This document shows positions 10,136-18,557 of a stretch of 64,000 nucleotides of DNA, one piece after another. A program made the position numbers and the translations under genes. Location: NCBI RefSeq assembly GCF_000621785.1, contig NZ_KK211349.1, forward strand, positions 56,673-120,672, given 5' to 3'. This stretch comes from Ruminococcus flavefaciens ND2009 (GTDB taxonomy: Bacteria; Bacillota; Clostridia; Oscillospirales; Ruminococcaceae). The stretch's first letter is position 1; each line of letters begins with the position of its first letter. A model generated the notes under the pieces. The model did no database searches and was not told the DNA's origin. It saw only the letters and a list, made by a program, of their open reading frames with translations.

Positions 10136-10595
10136 GCCAGAGGCGAGCTTCCTTCGGTTCCGCGAAAGCCCGTTCACAGCCATAGCTGTGACTCTGGCAA
10201 GCCTTTTCTGCCAGTGGGCTAACTGGTTCGTATACGAAAAAATAAACTACGCATGGGGCTTCACTTTGGTGACGCCCCTCGTGCTATGTATGATGTATCA
10301 TTTCGTACAGCTTGACAGCGGAAGGGAAGGCAGCTTCTCGCGGCGGTTCTTTTTCATATTCTCGGCAGCCGTGCCCTTGTTTACGGGAGTTATACTGACA
10401 GTGATAATGCTGCTGGCAGCTCCCGACATAAGCGTTTTTTCTCCCGAAGCTGAGTACAGGGGGACAGTAAGGGAAGTCATAGCCACGTATGCAGGAAGAT
10501 TTGTGTTCACCTCGCTGTATCTGCTGATTTTCGGGATAGTTGACGCACTGATACTTAAAAAACACGGGCAGGACAGCCGCAGAGAAAGGAAATGA
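10125..10595 (+). CDS. Small integral membrane protein of unknown function
   Basis: The ATG at 10125 lies inside the last codons of gyrA with GAGGA just upstream. The 156-residue product begins MRNKPEASFLRFRESPF and has about four hydrophobic segments (near residues 17-32, 40-60, 75-98 and 125-145). I do not recognise a family. Its stop overlaps the start of the next gene, so gyrA and the three following genes appear translationally coupled. Confidence 0.75.
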   Translation: MRNKPEASFLRFRESPFTAIAVTLASLFCQWANWFVYEKINYAWGFTLVTPLVLCMMYHFVQLDSGREGSFSRRFFFIFSAAVPLFTGVILTVIMLLAAPDISVFSPEAEYRGTVREVIATYAGRFVFTSLYLLIFGIVDALILKKHGQDSRRERK

Positions 10596-10879
10596 GAGCT
10601 ATGGGCGGAGTTATAGAGCGTAAAAAGATGCACCCGAACAATATCATGTATGCGGGCTGGTCTCCTGCACTGAATATGTATGTGATGAATACGCTTGAGA
10701 ACGACAGCTTCATGTATTACAGCGATTATTATGAGATAGACGAGTATACCTACGAGCATTTCTGCGACGAGGGCTTTAAGCCTCAGCCCATAAGACTGCT
10801 GTTTTCGGGAAGTCCCCATAGAATACCCAAGGGCGAGGAGAGAAGGTTTCACGACCTGTTTTTTGGAGAGAGAAATTGA
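10592..10879 (+). CDS. Hypothetical protein, 95 residues
   Basis: A soluble, Tyr- and aromatic-rich product (MRAMGGVIERKKMHPNNI...) with no recognised domain. The ATG overlaps the previous stop (ATGA) and its own stop overlaps the TTG start of the phosphoesterase gene. Tight coupling on both sides supports it being real, but its function cannot be told from the sequence. Confidence 0.7.
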   Translation: MRAMGGVIERKKMHPNNIMYAGWSPALNMYVMNTLENDSFMYYSDYYEIDEYTYEHFCDEGFKPQPIRLLFSGSPHRIPKGEERRFHDLFFGERN

Positions 10880-11676
10880 TATATATTATACTTTTGGTAG
10901 TAATTCTACTTGCCGTATATGCGGCAGCGGAGAACCTTTACATCCTTACGGTCAGGCGTGAGAAGCTGGGCAGCTGCATTAAGATAGCCCATCTTTCCGA
11001 CCTCCACAGGCGGAGCTTCGGCAGTGACAACAGCAGGCTCATCAGCAGGGTGAGGGCTGAAAACCCCGACCTTATCATTTTCAGCGGCGATCTTGTTTCC
11101 AGGGACACCGACAGCCTTGACATTGCGAAGAAAACTCTCGATCAGCTCTGTGATATTGCTCCCGTATACATGATATACGGCAACCACGAGCAGAGCATTT
11201 CCGCGGAAATGAAGCCTCAGCTGGAGGCTATGTTCGCGAATACAAGGGCTGTGCTGCTGAGAAATCAGCATACAACGGTGAGTATAAATGGCAGGGAACT
11301 GAAAATATACGGTCTCCTTGAAAATTACGGCGTGTATAAGAAAAAGGGCGGCTACCGCGGTCTGGACAGCATTACCGCCGAGGATCTGGAAGCCTTGCTG
11401 GGCAGCTGTCCCGAGGGGGAAGTGCTGCTCATGGCGCACAATCCCTTTTTCGGTGAAGCCTATGCGGAGTGGGGAGCCGATTATACCTTCAGCGGTCATG
11501 TTCACGGCGGAGCTGTCAGACTTTTCGGAATTGCCATGCTCTCTCCCGAGAGAAAATTTTTCCCGAAAAACGCCAAGGGAGTGTATACCTTCGGTAAAAT
11601 GAAGCTCCTTGTGTCCGCAGGACTGGGCAAGCTGAGGCTCTTTGACCCTGCCGAGATCGTGATATATGAGATCTAA
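10876..11676 (+). CDS. Metallophosphoesterase, YkuE/YaeI type, membrane-anchored
   Basis: The 266-residue product has one N-terminal hydrophobic segment (residues 1-17) and then the calcineurin-like metal-binding motifs in order: HLSDLHRRSFG, FSGDLVS, YGNHEQ, MAHNP and FSGHVHGG. Such enzymes hydrolyse phosphoesters, for example lipid or cyclic-nucleotide substrates; the substrate here is unknown. Translation appears to start at TTG 10876 with GGAGAG upstream, overlapping the previous stop. It ends convergently against ytaF. Confidence 0.88.
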   Translation: MIYIILLVVILLAVYAAAENLYILTVRREKLGSCIKIAHLSDLHRRSFGSDNSRLISRVRAENPDLIIFSGDLVSRDTDSLDIAKKTLDQLCDIAPVYMIYGNHEQSISAEMKPQLEAMFANTRAVLLRNQHTTVSINGRELKIYGLLENYGVYKKKGGYRGLDSITAEDLEALLGSCPEGEVLLMAHNPFFGEAYAEWGADYTFSGHVHGGAVRLFGIAMLSPERKFFPKNAKGVYTFGKMKLLVSAGLGKLRLFDPAEIVIYEI

Positions 11677-12287
11677 GCCTGAAAAAAGGCGAATACTATG
11701 AGAAGGACTCCTCCCAGCCATGACAGGTCATGCCGCAGGGAGGATATTTTTCTGCCGACAGCTGAGCCGAGGAGAAGTGCAGCGGCTCCGCAGACAAAGG
11801 TCATAGCCGAGGCGGAAAGCGGCGATATACAGCCGTATCCGCAGCTGAGCCCTGTTGCTGCCGAGTCCAGGGAGCTTGCCAGTGCAAGAGCGGCAGCCTC
11901 CCCTGCGGACAGCACCTTTGAGCAGTCCTTATCCGCTGCGGTGTCGTCGATGCAAAGCTTCACCATGAGGGAGCTCCCCTTCAGCTTCAGCAGCAGCTCT
12001 CCCCTGTCGGCAATTCGCCGCACAAGGCTGCGGAAAAGGCTTTTTGCGATGGTGGCAGCTCCTATGATGATGAGTACAGCTTCCCCTGCCGTGCGGCAGA
12101 GCTCCATAGGGAGAGCGCGGCAGATAATGTCGGAAAATGTCATGGAAATACCAAGTACAGCCGCAGATATAAGGTCTATGACCGCAGCAGACAGCAAGGG
12201 TATCCGTATGCCGCTGTTACAGCAGGCGGCTGCCGCAAGGAATATGTCGATGCTGATAATGACGGAGAGGAACAGTTCTTTCAGCAA
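11673..12287 (-). CDS. ytaF: Sporulation membrane protein YtaF (MntP-like)
   Basis: The 204-residue hydrophobic protein has six predicted membrane segments in the two-fold pattern of the MntP/YtaF family, with DIFLAAAACCNSGIRIP in the first repeat and SLDSAATGLSCGYG in the second; the acidic residue after Ser in each repeat is the family metal-site position. In Bacillus YtaF is linked to sporulation. Start is TTG 12287 with GGAGGTG ten bases upstream. Its 3' end overlaps that of the convergent phosphoesterase by four bases. Confidence 0.82.
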   Translation of the reverse strand: MLKELFLSVIISIDIFLAAAACCNSGIRIPLLSAAVIDLISAAVLGISMTFSDIICRALPMELCRTAGEAVLIIIGAATIAKSLFRSLVRRIADRGELLLKLKGSSLMVKLCIDDTAADKDCSKVLSAGEAAALALASSLDSAATGLSCGYGCISPLSASAMTFVCGAAALLLGSAVGRKISSLRHDLSWLGGVLLIVFAFFQA

Positions 12288-12354
12288 AATACCACACCTC
12301 CGCCTTATAATATGCGCCCGATTTGGAGACTGTGAAAAATTTTTCCGCTTAGTG

Positions 12355-12383
12355 TTGCTTTATTTTGAAATATATGATATAAT
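12355..12383 (+). promoter_or_regulatory. Putative vegetative promoter
   Basis: TTGCTT, 17-bp spacer, TATAAT. The -10 lies inside the first arm of the hairpin array, so it may drive a non-coding or leader transcript towards the gene at 12773. Confidence 0.45.
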
Positions 12384-12510
12384 GTTCGCAAGGCGAACAT
12401 TATATATTATTTTTATGTCCTTGCAGATACGCATATCAAAGATATGCTCCCTGCAATCGGACAATTATATCAAAAAGCTTCGCTTTTATGATATAATTTC
12501 GCAAGGCGAA
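12377..12510. repeat. Array of triloop hairpins
   Basis: Four consecutive palindromes: 12377-12405 (13-bp perfect stem, loop AAG), 12421-12456 (outer TTGCAG/CTGCAA, inner GCATATC/GATATGC, loop AAA), 12464-12497 (15-bp stem with one bulge, loop TTC) and 12498-12510 (TTCGC, AAG, GCGAA). All have 3-nt loops and A/T-rich bases with G/C tips. The 12288-12772 stretch holds this array plus the leader region below and no firm gene. Confidence 0.8.
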
Positions 12511-12587
12511 CACTATATAATTTTTTTATTCCCTTTAAGGTTCAGATATTGCTATCTTAGGGTAATGAAAAGTGTTGCCGAAAAAAT

Positions 12588-12772
12588 ATAATTTGTGCAG
12601 AACAGGAGATGAAAACTGAGATGGACGGTGCCCCTGATGGCAGTAATCCTGATAATTACGGAATATACTCCGCTGAATATATGATACCGGGGCATGGTCT
12701 GCACTATCGTTTGTGTTAGGCTGTGCCTTTATGAGGTTATGGAAAAAATATATTTAAAACGGAGGATATAAA
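12588..12772 (+). other. Leader region with possible 32-codon ORF or structured RNA
   Basis: An ATG at 12621 opens a 32-codon frame to TAG 12717-12719 (begins MDGAPDGSNPDNYG), with AGGAG at 12604. Alternatively the same stretch can pair TGCCCC near 12630 with GGGGCA near 12690 around an inner GTAAT/ATTAC stem. It lies immediately before a CNNM/CBS gene. It could be a leader peptide, a cis-regulatory RNA, or a gene remnant; I could not match it to a known riboswitch consensus. Confidence 0.35.
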
Positions 12773-14101
12773 ATGTTAGGGCAGATAATTCTGCAAATAA
12801 TACTTATTGCGCTGAACGCGGTCTTTGCCTGTGCGGAGGTCGCTGTCATTTCCACAAATGATATGCGCATCGAAAAGCTTGCCGCAAGCGGTAACAAAAA
12901 GGCTGCAAGGCTGAAAAAGCTGACTGACAGTCCCACCCGCTTCCTCGCCACTATCCAGGTGGCTATCACTCTGGCAGGCTTTATCGGAGCGGCTTTTGCC
13001 GCAGACAGCTTTTCGGAATACCTTACGTCCGCTATCTTAAAGACGGGCATAGGCATACCCTCTGCTGTCGTAAAGAAGGTGTCGGTAGTTCTTATAACGC
13101 TGATACTCTCATATTTCACACTGGTTTTCGGCGAGCTGGTACCCAAACGCGCAGCCATGAAAGACCCCGAGAAGATAGCTCTCGCCATGAGCGGAGCCAT
13201 CACCTTCGTGTCAAAGCTCTTTGCGCCTATGGTATGGCTGCTCAACGCCTCAGCTAACGGCATACTCAGACTCATGGGCATCGACCCCGAGAGCGATGAC
13301 GATACCGTTACCGAGGAGGAGATACTCATGATGTCCGACGCAGGTGCGGAAAAGGGCACCATCGACGAGGACGAGAACCGCATAATCAAAAACGTCTTTG
13401 CCTTTGACGATATGACCGCAGAGCAGGTCTGTACCCACAGAACTGATGTTGACGTTCTCTGGAGCGCCGACGATGTCAGTGTCTGGGAGGAGACTATCCA
13501 CCGCACCCGTCATTCAGCTTTCCCTATCTGCGGTGAGAGCGTTGATAACGTTATCGGCGTCCTCAACGCCAAGGACTACTTCCGCCTTGAGGACAAGAGC
13601 GTGGAAAACATAATGGCAAAGGCTGTCCGCGAGCCCTGCTTCGTTCACGAGAATATGAAGGCTGACCGCCTTTTCGACCAGATGAAGCAGCGGGGTGCAG
13701 ACCACTTCGCCATAGTAGTAGACGAATACGGCGGCATGAGCGGTATCATCACTATCACCGACCTTGTTGAGGAGCTGGTGGGCGATTTTGCCGACGACCC
13801 CGAGGACGAGCCTGCTGCAAGACTTGAGCAGACAGGAAAAAACACCTGGACTGTTCCCGGTATCAGCTCTCTCAGCGACGTCTGTGAGGAGCTTGATGTC
13901 ACTCTCCCTGCGGATAAGTATGAGACCTTCGGCGGCTATGTCATAGCCGAGCTGGGCGAGATACCAAAGGACGGCTCTCAGCTCACTCTCGAGGCAGGAG
14001 GGCTTAAAATAGCTGTTCTTGAGGTAAAGCACCACCGTATAGAGGTATGCCGCGTCAATAAACTCGAAACAGAGAAAAAGGACGAGGAACAGGGTGAATG
14101 A
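12773..14101 (+). CDS. CNNM-type transmembrane protein with CBS pair and CorC domain
   Basis: The 442-residue product has a DUF21/CNNM membrane domain (about residues 1-190, with FGELVPKRAA), two CBS domains (about 205-335, including DEYGGMSGIITITDL) and a C-terminal CorC/HlyC domain (about 350-430, ending GGLKIAVLEVKHHRIEVCRV). Relatives annotated as hemolysins or CorC act in magnesium or other cation transport; the ion here is not evident. GGAGGATATAAA precedes the ATG. It follows an unusual hairpin-rich leader. Confidence 0.92.
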   Translation: MLGQIILQIILIALNAVFACAEVAVISTNDMRIEKLAASGNKKAARLKKLTDSPTRFLATIQVAITLAGFIGAAFAADSFSEYLTSAILKTGIGIPSAVVKKVSVVLITLILSYFTLVFGELVPKRAAMKDPEKIALAMSGAITFVSKLFAPMVWLLNASANGILRLMGIDPESDDDTVTEEEILMMSDAGAEKGTIDEDENRIIKNVFAFDDMTAEQVCTHRTDVDVLWSADDVSVWEETIHRTRHSAFPICGESVDNVIGVLNAKDYFRLEDKSVENIMAKAVREPCFVHENMKADRLFDQMKQRGADHFAIVVDEYGGMSGIITITDLVEELVGDFADDPEDEPAARLEQTGKNTWTVPGISSLSDVCEELDVTLPADKYETFGGYVIAELGEIPKDGSQLTLEAGGLKIAVLEVKHHRIEVCRVNKLETEKKDEEQGE

Positions 14102-14138
14102 TATACCTGTAATTATTGTAAATTTTTTGCTTGTTCTA

Positions 14139-14166
14139 TTGACTTTCGGGCTGAATATGATATAAT
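14139..14166 (+). promoter_or_regulatory. Putative promoter for the isomerase-nrdR genes
   Basis: TTGACT, 16-bp spacer, TATAAT, 33 bases before the TTG start at 14200. Confidence 0.6.
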
Positions 14167-14199
14167 AAAAATATCAGAATTGCGCAAGGAGGGGTATAA

Positions 14200-15003
14200 T
14201 TGATAGCAGGTGTTTCTACAGCTTGCCTGTATCCAAAACCCCTTGAAGAAGCTCTATACGACCTATCGGTCAACGGAGTTTCATGCGTAGAGCTTTTCAT
14301 CAATACTCATTCCGAGCTGAAAAAGGGTTTCGCCCACGGCGTCGCCAATCTGCTCAGGAGATTTGATGTGAAATGCCCGTCTGTACATCCGTTTACCTGC
14401 GAGATAGAGCCTCAGATGTTCTTCTCTGAATATGAGCGCAGAGTAAACGATATGCTGGAATATTACAAACTTTATTTCCGCTTCATGAATATTGTGGGAG
14501 CCGATATTTTCGTCTTTCACGGAGGCAAGCCCTCATCGGTATGCACCTCTGAGCTGTACTGCGAGAGATTTTCAAAGCTCTACCGCCTCGGAAAGGAATT
14601 CGGGGTAACGGTCGCCATTGAGAACGTATCAAGGTGCAAAAGCGGTTCTTCGGCGTTTATAAAGGAAATAAAGAATATGCTGGGAGATGAATTTGCCTTC
14701 GTCCTGGATACAAAACAGGCGATACGTTCAAACGAAAATCCCATGAGGTTCCTTGATATAGTGGGCGACAAGATAGCCCATGTCCATATCAGCGACTCGG
14801 GAGAAATGGGCGACTGCCTTCTCATCGGAAAGGGCAGGTTCGATTTCAGAAAATTCTTCGATAAGCTTGCAGGCTATAACCCTGACTGCGGCGTCATTCT
14901 TGAGCTGTACAGAAGCGGTTGGACCGGCATCAGCGACCTTGTTTCCAGCTATAATATACTTACCAGAATGACTGAGTCTTATTGCGGGGAGCAGAAGCTA
15001 TGA
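14200..15003 (+). CDS. Sugar phosphate isomerase/epimerase-like TIM barrel
   Basis: The 267-residue product matches the xylose-isomerase-like TIM-barrel superfamily (AP endonuclease 2 fold): SVHPFTCE, FHGGKPSS, VAIENVSRCKSG, VLDTKQAIRS and HVHISDSGE are the strand-end metal-site regions. The substrate is unknown. Translation starts at TTG 14200 with AAGGAGGGG upstream; no better ATG exists. Its stop overlaps the nrdR ATG. Confidence 0.82.
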   Translation: MIAGVSTACLYPKPLEEALYDLSVNGVSCVELFINTHSELKKGFAHGVANLLRRFDVKCPSVHPFTCEIEPQMFFSEYERRVNDMLEYYKLYFRFMNIVGADIFVFHGGKPSSVCTSELYCERFSKLYRLGKEFGVTVAIENVSRCKSGSSAFIKEIKNMLGDEFAFVLDTKQAIRSNENPMRFLDIVGDKIAHVHISDSGEMGDCLLIGKGRFDFRKFFDKLAGYNPDCGVILELYRSGWTGISDLVSSYNILTRMTESYCGEQKL

Positions 15004-15491
15004 AGTGTCCATACTGCGGATATGAAGATATAAAAGTAATAGATTCGCGTCCTGTTGACGATAAGACAAGACGCAGACGCGAGTGTTCAAGATGCGGCGA
15101 GAGATTTACCACATACGAGGCTGTTGAGGTGCCGCTGCTCATGGTCGAAAAGAGGGACGGAAGCGTTCAGCTCTTCGACAAGGCAAAGCTGATAAACGGC
15201 ATAGTCTCGGCAATAAAAAAGAGACCCGTCTCCGCGGAGAAGGTCACCGAGATAGCAAATTATGTGGAAAACTACTACGCCAATGCACTGAGAACAGTTG
15301 CAAGGTCTGCGGAGATAGGAGAGCTGGTCCTTGAAAAGCTCAGGGATATTGATCCTATCTCATATATCAGATTCGCTTCCGTGTACAAGGACTTCACGGA
15401 TATTGACAGCTTCGTTGCCGCAATAAGCGAATTTGACAGAAAAGAGTCAAAAACGGAAGATGATTCCGAAAATAAAAATACGGAGGTATGA
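15000..15491 (+). CDS. nrdR: Transcriptional repressor NrdR
   Basis: The product has an N-terminal zinc ribbon (MKCPYCGYEDIKVIDSRP, then CSRCGERFTTYE) and an ATP-cone domain (VEKRDGSVQLFDKAKLINGI), the NrdR layout; its length of 163 fits. It represses ribonucleotide reductase genes in response to bound nucleotides. ATG 15000 is chosen because GGGGAG lies upstream and it overlaps the previous stop. No reductase gene is in the window. Confidence 0.96.
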   Translation: MKCPYCGYEDIKVIDSRPVDDKTRRRRECSRCGERFTTYEAVEVPLLMVEKRDGSVQLFDKAKLINGIVSAIKKRPVSAEKVTEIANYVENYYANALRTVARSAEIGELVLEKLRDIDPISYIRFASVYKDFTDIDSFVAAISEFDRKESKTEDDSENKNTEV

Positions 15492-15494
15492 AAC

Positions 15495-15869
15495 ATGAAT
15501 GATTTCCTTGAGCAGTTCAATGACATCAACACAGAGCAGACATTTGTACAGAATGAGGTAGAAAAGCATAAGGTGTTAGCAATTCTTGCATACTTTATCC
15601 CTATTCTCTTCTTCCTTCCCGCAATAGCAGGAGACAAGAACTCTACTTACTGTAAGTTCCACTCAAATCAGAGCCTCACATGGCTCATCACACTGGTTGT
15701 GCTCAGCATTGTAAGAGTTATATTTGCATTTATCCCGATACTCGGCGTTCTTCTCAATCTTGCTCTCTCACTTCTTCTCGTAGCTGTTCTCGTTGTTCTT
15801 ATCATCGGCGCAGTTAAGGGCAAGGCATACAGAATACCCGTTGTAGGCAATCTCCTCAACGTATTCTGA
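15495..15869 (+). CDS. Small membrane protein, DUF4870/Tic20-like
   Basis: A 124-residue protein with three hydrophobic segments (about residues 25-45, 62-82, 85-110). The pattern LAYFIPILFFLPAI, a charged stretch FHSNQSL, then long hydrophobic runs fits the DUF4870/Tic20-like group of small membrane proteins. Function is unknown. It begins three bases after the nrdR stop with GGAGG upstream and probably shares its transcript. Confidence 0.75.
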   Translation: MNDFLEQFNDINTEQTFVQNEVEKHKVLAILAYFIPILFFLPAIAGDKNSTYCKFHSNQSLTWLITLVVLSIVRVIFAFIPILGVLLNLALSLLLVAVLVVLIIGAVKGKAYRIPVVGNLLNVF

Positions 15870-15870
15870 T

Positions 15871-16278
15871 CTAACTTACAGGCATTTTTATACTGCCGCT
15901 GTCCTCACTGTATACCATTGAGGCAACGGCAGTATTATCACAGACAAGCAGCTCTGCAAGCATTTTTTTGCTGTCGGGGCTGTAATTTTTTACCTCATAG
16001 GTGAAAAGTCTTGCATTCCTCCCAGCGTATTTTCTCAGGGGAAGTCCCTGTCTGTCCTGCATGAGGGCGTACTCCTCATACACAGCGGAAAAGCTGTGGG
16101 GGATAGTGACGGACTGCTCCGATACCTCCTCAACCTCCCAGCCGTGGGAGGCAAAATAGTCTATGCGCTGAGAGGGCTCTCCCGCAGCTATTGCCGCGGC
16201 TGAGCTCTCTCCCTTTCCGCCGCAGGCTGTCAGGGCAAAGGCAGCCGCCGCTATGAACATGAATGTGAGTTTTTTCAT
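15871..16278 (-). CDS. Lipoprotein with DUF4830-like domain
   Basis: From ATG 16278 (GGGAG upstream) the 135-residue product has a lipoprotein signal MKKLTFMFIAAAAFALTAC with Cys19 as the lipidation site, then a compact domain (HGWEVEEVSEQSVTIP ... LRKYAGRNARLFTYEVKNY) like DUF4830 proteins of Clostridia. Function is unknown. It converges on the gene ending at 15869 with one base between them. Confidence 0.78.
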   Translation of the reverse strand: MKKLTFMFIAAAAFALTACGGKGESSAAAIAAGEPSQRIDYFASHGWEVEEVSEQSVTIPHSFSAVYEEYALMQDRQGLPLRKYAGRNARLFTYEVKNYSPDSKKMLAELLVCDNTAVASMVYSEDSGSIKMPVS

Positions 16279-16369
16279 TATATCGCTCCCTTGTGAAAGA
16301 TCAGGGGAAAACTCCCCGACTGTAAATCTTATTCCGTTACAGAGGGGGATTATTACTAAAGGAGCAGCT

Positions 16370-17155
16370 ATGGCATCGGTCAGACTTGATAAATTCATCT
16401 CCGAGAGAACGGAGTATACCCGCAGTCAGATAAAGGAGCTTGCCGCAAAGGGAAAAATAACCATTGACGGTGCTCCCGTTAAGCGCTGTGATGTGAAGAT
16501 AGACCCCGATACAGTTAATGCGGAGGTCTGCGGAAGGGCTGTGGGAAACAGCAGGTTCCGCTATATATTGCTGAATAAGCCCCAGGGCTATGTGTGCTCT
16601 ACCGACGACAAGGACGGCGAGACCGTTATGAAGCTTATCCCCGAGGATATGCGCACAAAGGGTATGTTCCCCGCAGGAAGGCTGGACAAGGACAGCATGG
16701 GTGCCCTGCTGCTCACAGATGACGGCGAGCTTGCCCACCGTATGCTCTCACCGCGCAGGCACATACCTAAAGTTTATATTGTGAAACTTGCCAGACCATT
16801 TGAAAATAATTATGTTAACAAATTTAGTGAGGGACTGACTCTCGCCGACGGCGAAACTTGTCTCCCCGCTCGCGTGAAAAAGGCTGAAAACAGCGATAAT
16901 CTGGCATTTATAGAACTTCACGAGGGAAAGTATCATCAGGTGAAAAGAATGTTCGCCTCTGTGGGAAACCACGTTGAGGCACTTATGAGAGTTTCGCTCG
17001 GAGCTCTTGTTTTGCCCGAAAAACTGGCGATCGGAGAGTGTATGGAATTATTGCACAAAGATGTTGAAAACTTGTTTAAAGAAGCGGATTTTGAACTCTT
17101 TTGCCGGCGTTTTTCCGCTGTTTTTTCGGCAAACTTTCTAATAAACCTTCATTAA
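16370..17155 (+). CDS. Pseudouridine synthase, RsuA/RluB family
   Basis: The product (261 residues from ATG 16370, GGAG upstream) has an N-terminal S4 domain (RLDKFISERTEYTRSQIKEL) and a catalytic domain with the aspartate motif FPAGRLDKDSMGALLLTDDG, which reads GRLDxxTxGL in most family members. It isomerises a uridine in rRNA; RsuA targets 16S, RluB 23S, and I cannot tell which. The last 25 residues after the catalytic domain are Phe-rich and may be a lineage tail. Confidence 0.9.
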   Translation: MASVRLDKFISERTEYTRSQIKELAAKGKITIDGAPVKRCDVKIDPDTVNAEVCGRAVGNSRFRYILLNKPQGYVCSTDDKDGETVMKLIPEDMRTKGMFPAGRLDKDSMGALLLTDDGELAHRMLSPRRHIPKVYIVKLARPFENNYVNKFSEGLTLADGETCLPARVKKAENSDNLAFIELHEGKYHQVKRMFASVGNHVEALMRVSLGALVLPEKLAIGECMELLHKDVENLFKEADFELFCRRFSAVFSANFLINLH

Positions 17156-17173
17156 CTTTGGCAATTTAGAGAC

Positions 17174-17202
17174 TTGCAATATTTTTGGAAATGTGGTATC
17201 AT
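17174..17202 (+). promoter_or_regulatory. Putative promoter for the sugar ABC ATPase gene
   Basis: TTGCAA, 17-bp spacer, TATCAT, about 70 bases before the ATG at 17271. Confidence 0.6.
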
Positions 17203-17270
17203 ATTATCATAGCTGATACTGTAAAGAATAAATGATCGGCACTATATATTGAACTGGAGGACTGGATTAA

Positions 17271-18401
17271 ATGGCAGGCTTAACACTTAAAGGCATTTAT
17301 AAGAAATATCCCGGCGGCGTTGTTGCTGTTTCGGATGTTAATTTAGAGATAAGAGATAAGGAGTTCATCGTTCTCGTTGGACCTTCCGGATGCGGTAAGT
17401 CAACTACTCTCCGTATGATCGCCGGACTCGAAGAGATCTCTGAGGGTGAGCTTTACATCGGCGACCGCCTTGTAAACGACATCGCTCCCAAGGACAGAGA
17501 TATTGCGATGGTTTTCCAGAACTACGCTCTTTATCCTCACATGACTGTATTCGATAACATGGCTTTCGGACTCAAGCTCCGTAAGGTTCCCAAGGCAGAG
17601 ATCGAGAGAAAGGTAAACGAGGCTGCTAAGATCCTCGACCTTACACACCTCCTCGACAGAAAGCCTAAGGCTATGTCCGGTGGTCAGAGACAGAGAGTTG
17701 CTCTCGGTCGTGCCATCGTACGTTCACCTAAGGTATTCCTCCTCGACGAGCCTCTCTCAAACCTCGATGCTAAGCTCCGTGCTCAGATGAGAACCGAGAT
17801 CGCTAAGATCCACAAGAAGCTGGGAACTACATTTATCTACGTAACTCATGACCAGACAGAGGCTATGACAATGGGTGACAGAATCGTTTGTATGAAGGAC
17901 GGTTTCGTTCAGCAGATCGATACACCTCAGAACCTCTATGAGAACCCTGTAAACAAGTTCGTTGCAGGCTTCCTCGGATCACCTCAGATGAACTTCATCG
18001 ACGCTGAGCTGAAGGAAGAGTATGGTCAGTTCATCGTTGAATTCGGCGCATCAAACGGCAGAGGAAACAGATACCAGATCATCGTTCCCGAGTCTAAGGT
18101 AAACGAAGACCTCGGCAGCTATGTTGGCAAGGAGATCATCCTCGGCGTTCGTCCCGAGTCTATCCACGATGAGGAAATGTACCTCTCAAATGCTTCTACA
18201 GGCGTTATCGACGCTAACGTTGAAATTACAGAAATGATGGGTGCTGAGACATACCTTTACCTCCTCTGTGAAGGTATCCCGCTCACAGCACGTGTAAGCC
18301 CGAGATCAACAGCAAGACCCGGAGATGACATCAAGGTTGCTATTGATCCCAACAGGATCCATATCTTTGATAAGGAAACTGAGAAGGCTATTGTGAACTG
18401 A
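17271..18401 (+). CDS. msmX: Sugar ABC transporter ATPase, MsmX/UgpC type
   Basis: The 376-residue ATPase has Walker A GPSGCGKST, Q-loop FQNYALYPHMT, signature MSGGQRQRVALGRA, Walker B VFLLDEPLSNLD, and a C-terminal OB-fold regulatory domain of the MalK class. Such subunits energise carbohydrate importers. No permease or binding-protein gene is adjacent, which fits the MsmX model of one ATPase shared by several importers; that sharing is inference. It has its own promoter and terminator. Base use looks like that of highly expressed genes. Confidence 0.93.
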   Translation: MAGLTLKGIYKKYPGGVVAVSDVNLEIRDKEFIVLVGPSGCGKSTTLRMIAGLEEISEGELYIGDRLVNDIAPKDRDIAMVFQNYALYPHMTVFDNMAFGLKLRKVPKAEIERKVNEAAKILDLTHLLDRKPKAMSGGQRQRVALGRAIVRSPKVFLLDEPLSNLDAKLRAQMRTEIAKIHKKLGTTFIYVTHDQTEAMTMGDRIVCMKDGFVQQIDTPQNLYENPVNKFVAGFLGSPQMNFIDAELKEEYGQFIVEFGASNGRGNRYQIIVPESKVNEDLGSYVGKEIILGVRPESIHDEEMYLSNASTGVIDANVEITEMMGAETYLYLLCEGIPLTARVSPRSTARPGDDIKVAIDPNRIHIFDKETEKAIVN

Positions 18402-18434
18402 TTAATTCTTTTCATATTTATCCTTTCTTTCTTG

Positions 18435-18498
18435 GTACACACCGTCGGGAGACGTTGTGTACAAGCAAATTGCCGCAGTACTCCTACTGCGGTTTTTT
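18435..18498 (+). terminator. Tandem hairpins and rho-independent terminator after msmX
   Basis: A first stem pairs GTACACA (18435-18441) with TGTGTAC (18456-18462). A second, CCGCAGTA (18473-18480) with TACTGCGG (18485-18492), is followed by six T, a classic terminator. Confidence 0.85.
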
Positions 18499-18557
18499 GC
18501 GTTTACAGGCATTTTTCGGCGGTATACCGCCATTCATCAGGTATAAAGGAGACTTTA

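Noticed and set aside
11698..12591. Plus-strand frame opposite ytaF
   Set aside because: Runs through ytaF in antisense and then through the hairpin array; low-complexity product.
12588..12772. Known metal riboswitch (M-box or yybP-ykoY) before the CNNM gene
   Set aside because: The conserved cores of these riboswitches are not found; only a generic stem and a small ORF are seen.
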